This document shows positions 43,329-45,928 of a stretch of 45,928 nucleotides of DNA, in pieces. Made by a program: the position numbers and the translations under genes. Each line of letters starts with the position of its first letter. Within the stretch, counting starts at the first letter, position 1. Under the pieces are notes generated by a model that searched no databases, was not told where the DNA came from, and saw nothing but the letters and a program-made list of their open reading frames with translations. The DNA is from Cyclobacteriaceae bacterium (GTDB taxonomy: Bacteria > Bacteroidota > Bacteroidia > Cytophagales > Cyclobacteriaceae). The stretch is taken from assembly GCA_003565295.1 (NCBI GenBank), contig PXCO01000129.1, positions 1 through 45,928 of the forward strand, read 5' to 3'.

Positions 43329-45928
43329 ATGAGGGTACAATTACTATTATCTTTGCTTTGTCTTGTGGTTTCCTTTACTTGGGCTCAGGATATAAGCTTT
43401 AATCAGGTATCACTTGACTTCAATGGGTTTGACCCCATTCAACAGGGAACCTCCCTGACTTTCGGGCCTGACGAACGTTTGTATGTTGCCCAACTTAATG
43501 GTGATATCAAGGTTTACACTATTATTCAATCCACCGTCAATGCTTATGTAGTAGAAGGCGTGGAGGTGTTGAGTGATGTTAAATCCATACCTAATTATGA
43601 TGACACAGGTCAGCCGGCCTTTGACGGAAGGTCCAACAGACAAATTACCGGGATTACCGTAGCCGGTACAGCTTCTCAACCTGTGGTTTATGTTACCTCC
43701 AGTGACCCAAAGTGGGGAGGTCCCAGCGGAGATAAAGTACTTGATACCAATTCCGGGGTTATCACAAGCCTTACCTGGACAGGGGAGGAATGGGAGGCCA
43801 TTGATTTGGTAAGAGGCCTTCCAAGGTCTGAAGAAAACCATTCAACAAACAATCTAGAATTTACCACGATCAAGGGAAAACCCTACTTATTGGTGACTAG
43901 CGGGGGATTGACCAACGCAGGTTCTCCTTCAAAGAATTTCGCATATATCACTGAATTTGCTTTAGCGGCAGCGATTTTAAGTGTGGATTTGGAGGTCATT
44001 GAAAGTTTGCCCAATTTGATTGATGAGCGTTCCGGAAGAAAATACAAATACGATATCCCAACCCTTGATGATCCTACCAGGCCCAATAAGAATGGGATTT
44101 ATGACCCCAATCATCCTGATTATGATGGGATTGATGTTGGGGACCCTTTTGGCGGAAATGACGGCTTAAACATGGGTATGGTCGTAGAAGGAGGTCCTGT
44201 GCAGATTTTTTCAGGAGGGTTTCGAAATTCTTACGACTTAGTGGTGACAGAAAGTGGCAAGGTATATGCCACCGAAAACGGGGCCAACATCAACTGGGGT
44301 GGACTGCCTATAGGCGAAGGAGATGCACTTGCAGTAAGTAATGATTATGACCCTTCGGAGCCTGGGGGAAGTCCGCTTAATCCCTCCATATCTGGAGAGC
44401 ACGTGGATAATCAAGACCACCTGTTATTGATTACCCCCAATCTGGATGAATATGAATTTGGGGCATTTTATGCGGGTCATCCTACACCTATTAGGGCAAA
44501 TCCGGGTAAACCTTATGAAAAGGGAGCTAGTTTTCCTTATGAACCGGGAGGGGCTGGTTTATTTACCAAATTTGTGGGAGATGATAATAATTGGGCGAAT
44601 GTAACGCCGCTTTTTGAACCCAAAGACACCTTTAGGACAAAGATTCTAAAACCGGTGGCACCGGGTGAAGAAGGTTTTCAGGAATATGCTGCGAACTCTC
44701 TCCCTGCAAACTGGCCCCCGGTGCCCTTGAGTTTGGCCAATCCCGCAGAAGCGGATTTCATTGCACCCACCTTACCTAATCCTAATGGACCGCAGCCAGA
44801 AATTGTGACCGTTTTCCCAAATAATAGTAATGGGATCGATGAATATAAGGCATCTAATTTTGATGGTGCGATAAAGGGGGCATTGATTGTGGGTAAAAAT
44901 GGAGGGGACCTGCATCTTGTCAAGCTCAATGAGGATGGAAGTCTAAAGGAGGTGGAGTTCAATAAATGGAATATGAACGGGGGCAATGCCCTTGGGATTG
45001 CCTGTAATGGTGATGATGATATTTTTCCGGGCACCATTTGGGTAGCCACTTTTGATAACCGTATTATGGTCTTGACACCAGCGGATGATGTCTTTTGTAT
45101 AGATCAGGACGACCCGGACTTTGATCCATTGGCTGATTATGACCATGATGGATACACCAACCAGGATGAAATTGATAATGGGACCGATTATTGCTCGGGG
45201 GCCTCTATCCCTAATGACTATGATAAAGACTTTGTTTCTGACCTGAATGACCTAGACGATGATGGTGATGGGATTTTGGATGAGGATGATCCCTTTCAGT
45301 TGGGAGATCCACGGGATTTGCCGATTGAAAACCAGCTTTTTACCAACCAAATAGACAATAAGGGAAGACAAAGTGGGTACTTAGGTTTAGGTTTGACTGG
45401 GTTTATGAACAATGGGGCACCCAACCCCAATTGGCTCAACTGGATAGACAAACCAGAGAACCCCGGTCCGAATGATATTTATGGAGGCACGGCTGGTGCG
45501 ATTCAGGTATCCATGGTAGGGGGTACCGCCAATGGCTCTCACAATTCCCAGGAAAAAGGATTTCAATTTGGGGTTAACGTGGGTGAAGAAACTGGGCAGT
45601 ATATTATAGAATCAGGATTGATTGGGCTTTCTTCCCCGGGTCAATTGTATGATTTTGAGGGAGATGGCGAAGTGGGTATTCAAATTGGAGATGGCACCCA
45701 AAGTAATTTCATAAAGTTTGTGTTTACCAAGCAGGAATTGATGGTGGTGCAGGAGCTTGATGATGTTCCCCAGCCAGACATCCTTATTTTGCCTATAAAT
45801 GAAGAAGACAGACCTGGTTCCAACACCTTGGTGACCCTTTCTTTCGAAGTGGATCCCATCAAGGGAGAGATTGAACCGAAAATGAAGTTGGGGGATTCAG
45901 ATCCAGTTTCTCTGGGCATCATGGAAGT
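43329..45928 (+). CDS. Large secreted propeller protein with thrombospondin type 3-like repeats (partial)
   Basis: The frame opens at ATG 43329 and stays open to the window edge, giving 866 codons with no stop. A signal peptide (1-19, ending TWA) precedes a propeller-like region (about 25-600; for example LTFGPDERLYVAQLNGDIKVY, TVFPNNSNGIDEY, GALIVGKNGGDLHLVKL). This resembles the glucose/sorbosone dehydrogenase-type PQQ propeller. An Asp-rich calcium segment then follows at about 595-655 (DYDHDGYTNQDEIDNGTDY, DKDFVSDLNDLDDDGDGILDEDDP), as in thrombospondin type 3 repeats. After it comes a beta-rich region of unknown type. Full-length relatives in Cyclobacteriaceae are often over 1000 residues and add malectin- or PKD-like domains and a sorting signal (recalled). 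The protein is exported, perhaps to the surface. Its 3' end lies outside the window. Confidence 0.85.
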   Translation, partial: MRVQLLLSLLCLVVSFTWAQDISFNQVSLDFNGFDPIQQGTSLTFGPDERLYVAQLNGDIKVYTIIQSTVNAYVVEGVEVLSDVKSIPNYDDTGQPAFDGRSNRQITGITVAGTASQPVVYVTSSDPKWGGPSGDKVLDTNSGVITSLTWTGEEWEAIDLVRGLPRSEENHSTNNLEFTTIKGKPYLLVTSGGLTNAGSPSKNFAYITEFALAAAILSVDLEVIESLPNLIDERSGRKYKYDIPTLDDPTRPNKNGIYDPNHPDYDGIDVGDPFGGNDGLNMGMVVEGGPVQIFSGGFRNSYDLVVTESGKVYATENGANINWGGLPIGEGDALAVSNDYDPSEPGGSPLNPSISGEHVDNQDHLLLITPNLDEYEFGAFYAGHPTPIRANPGKPYEKGASFPYEPGGAGLFTKFVGDDNNWANVTPLFEPKDTFRTKILKPVAPGEEGFQEYAANSLPANWPPVPLSLANPAEADFIAPTLPNPNGPQPEIVTVFPNNSNGIDEYKASNFDGAIKGALIVGKNGGDLHLVKLNEDGSLKEVEFNKWNMNGGNALGIACNGDDDIFPGTIWVATFDNRIMVLTPADDVFCIDQDDPDFDPLADYDHDGYTNQDEIDNGTDYCSGASIPNDYDKDFVSDLNDLDDDGDGILDEDDPFQLGDPRDLPIENQLFTNQIDNKGRQSGYLGLGLTGFMNNGAPNPNWLNWIDKPENPGPNDIYGGTAGAIQVSMVGGTANGSHNSQEKGFQFGVNVGEETGQYIIESGLIGLSSPGQLYDFEGDGEVGIQIGDGTQSNFIKFVFTKQELMVVQELDDVPQPDILILPINEEDRPGSNTLVTLSFEVDPIKGEIEPKMKLGDSDPVSLGIME

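Overview
The window looks like chromosomal DNA of a Bacteroidota bacterium, most likely Cytophagales/Cyclobacteriaceae (Cyclobacterium/Echinicola/Algoriphagus type). The reasons are AT-rich intergenic DNA with TAnnTTTG-type -7 boxes, a reg_prop/Y_Y_Y propeller histidine kinase, a 7TM-DISM sensor, a sulfatase lipoprotein, a DUF1552/DUF1592/cytochrome trio and a PmoA-like DUF6807 lipoprotein. The genus is an inference. No rRNA, tRNA, CRISPR array, complete insertion sequence or prophage was seen. Several start codons were placed at an internal ATG because the longer reading frame begins with a TTG or GTG lacking support, or because a signal peptide fits better.

Layout, left to right. 1-330: about three imperfect copies of a hairpin-rich intergenic repeat. 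339-1550: argJ, then a strong terminator. 1681-5187: a four-gene cluster (HUMPS-family aldolase/decarboxylase, zinc-dependent dehydrogenase, SDR, TIM-barrel isomerase) that looks like an uncharacterised sugar or polyol pathway. 5278-7164: a 7TM-DISM membrane sensor whose C-terminus is an IS1595-transposase-like zinc ribbon plus HTH instead of a kinase, followed by a 48-nt palindrome related to the left-end repeat. 7376-9204 (minus): an NAD-dependent oxidoreductase with a SAF domain and an RmlC-like epimerase, overlapping by 4 nt. 9395-12648 (plus): a CapD-like SDR, a JAMM peptidase, and a single protein fusing a MoaD/CysO-like sulfur carrier, a MoeZ-like E1 and a rhodanese.

12736-19044 (minus): a DUF6807 lipoprotein followed by a planctomycete-type trio (DUF2231/cytochrome, DUF1552, DUF1592 multi-domain cytochrome). 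19217-21009 (minus): an SDR and sucD. 21141-25803 (plus): a giant periplasmic-propeller histidine kinase and a receiver-kinase protein that could form a phosphorelay. These lead directly into a three-gene ABC system (25814-28126) with a histidine-rich permease loop and a DUF3299-like exported protein. 28163-34522 (plus): two tandem aldo/keto reductases, a sulfatase lipoprotein, glutamate dehydrogenase and an exported alditol-oxidase-like flavoprotein.

34523-43066: a noncoding stretch, then minus-strand genes for a small membrane protein, an M3 peptidase lipoprotein, RlmI-like methyltransferase, a sodium:solute symporter, a YbiT-like ABC-F protein with a degenerate second ATP site, and a Bcr/CflA-type exporter. 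43329-end: the first 866 codons of a large secreted propeller protein with thrombospondin type 3-like calcium repeats, cut by the window edge.

The two most unusual systems are the membrane sensor joined to a transposase-type DNA-binding domain (5278-7164) and the compact ubiquitin-like/sulfur-carrier module, in which an internal Gly-Gly lies next to a dedicated JAMM peptidase (10817-12648).
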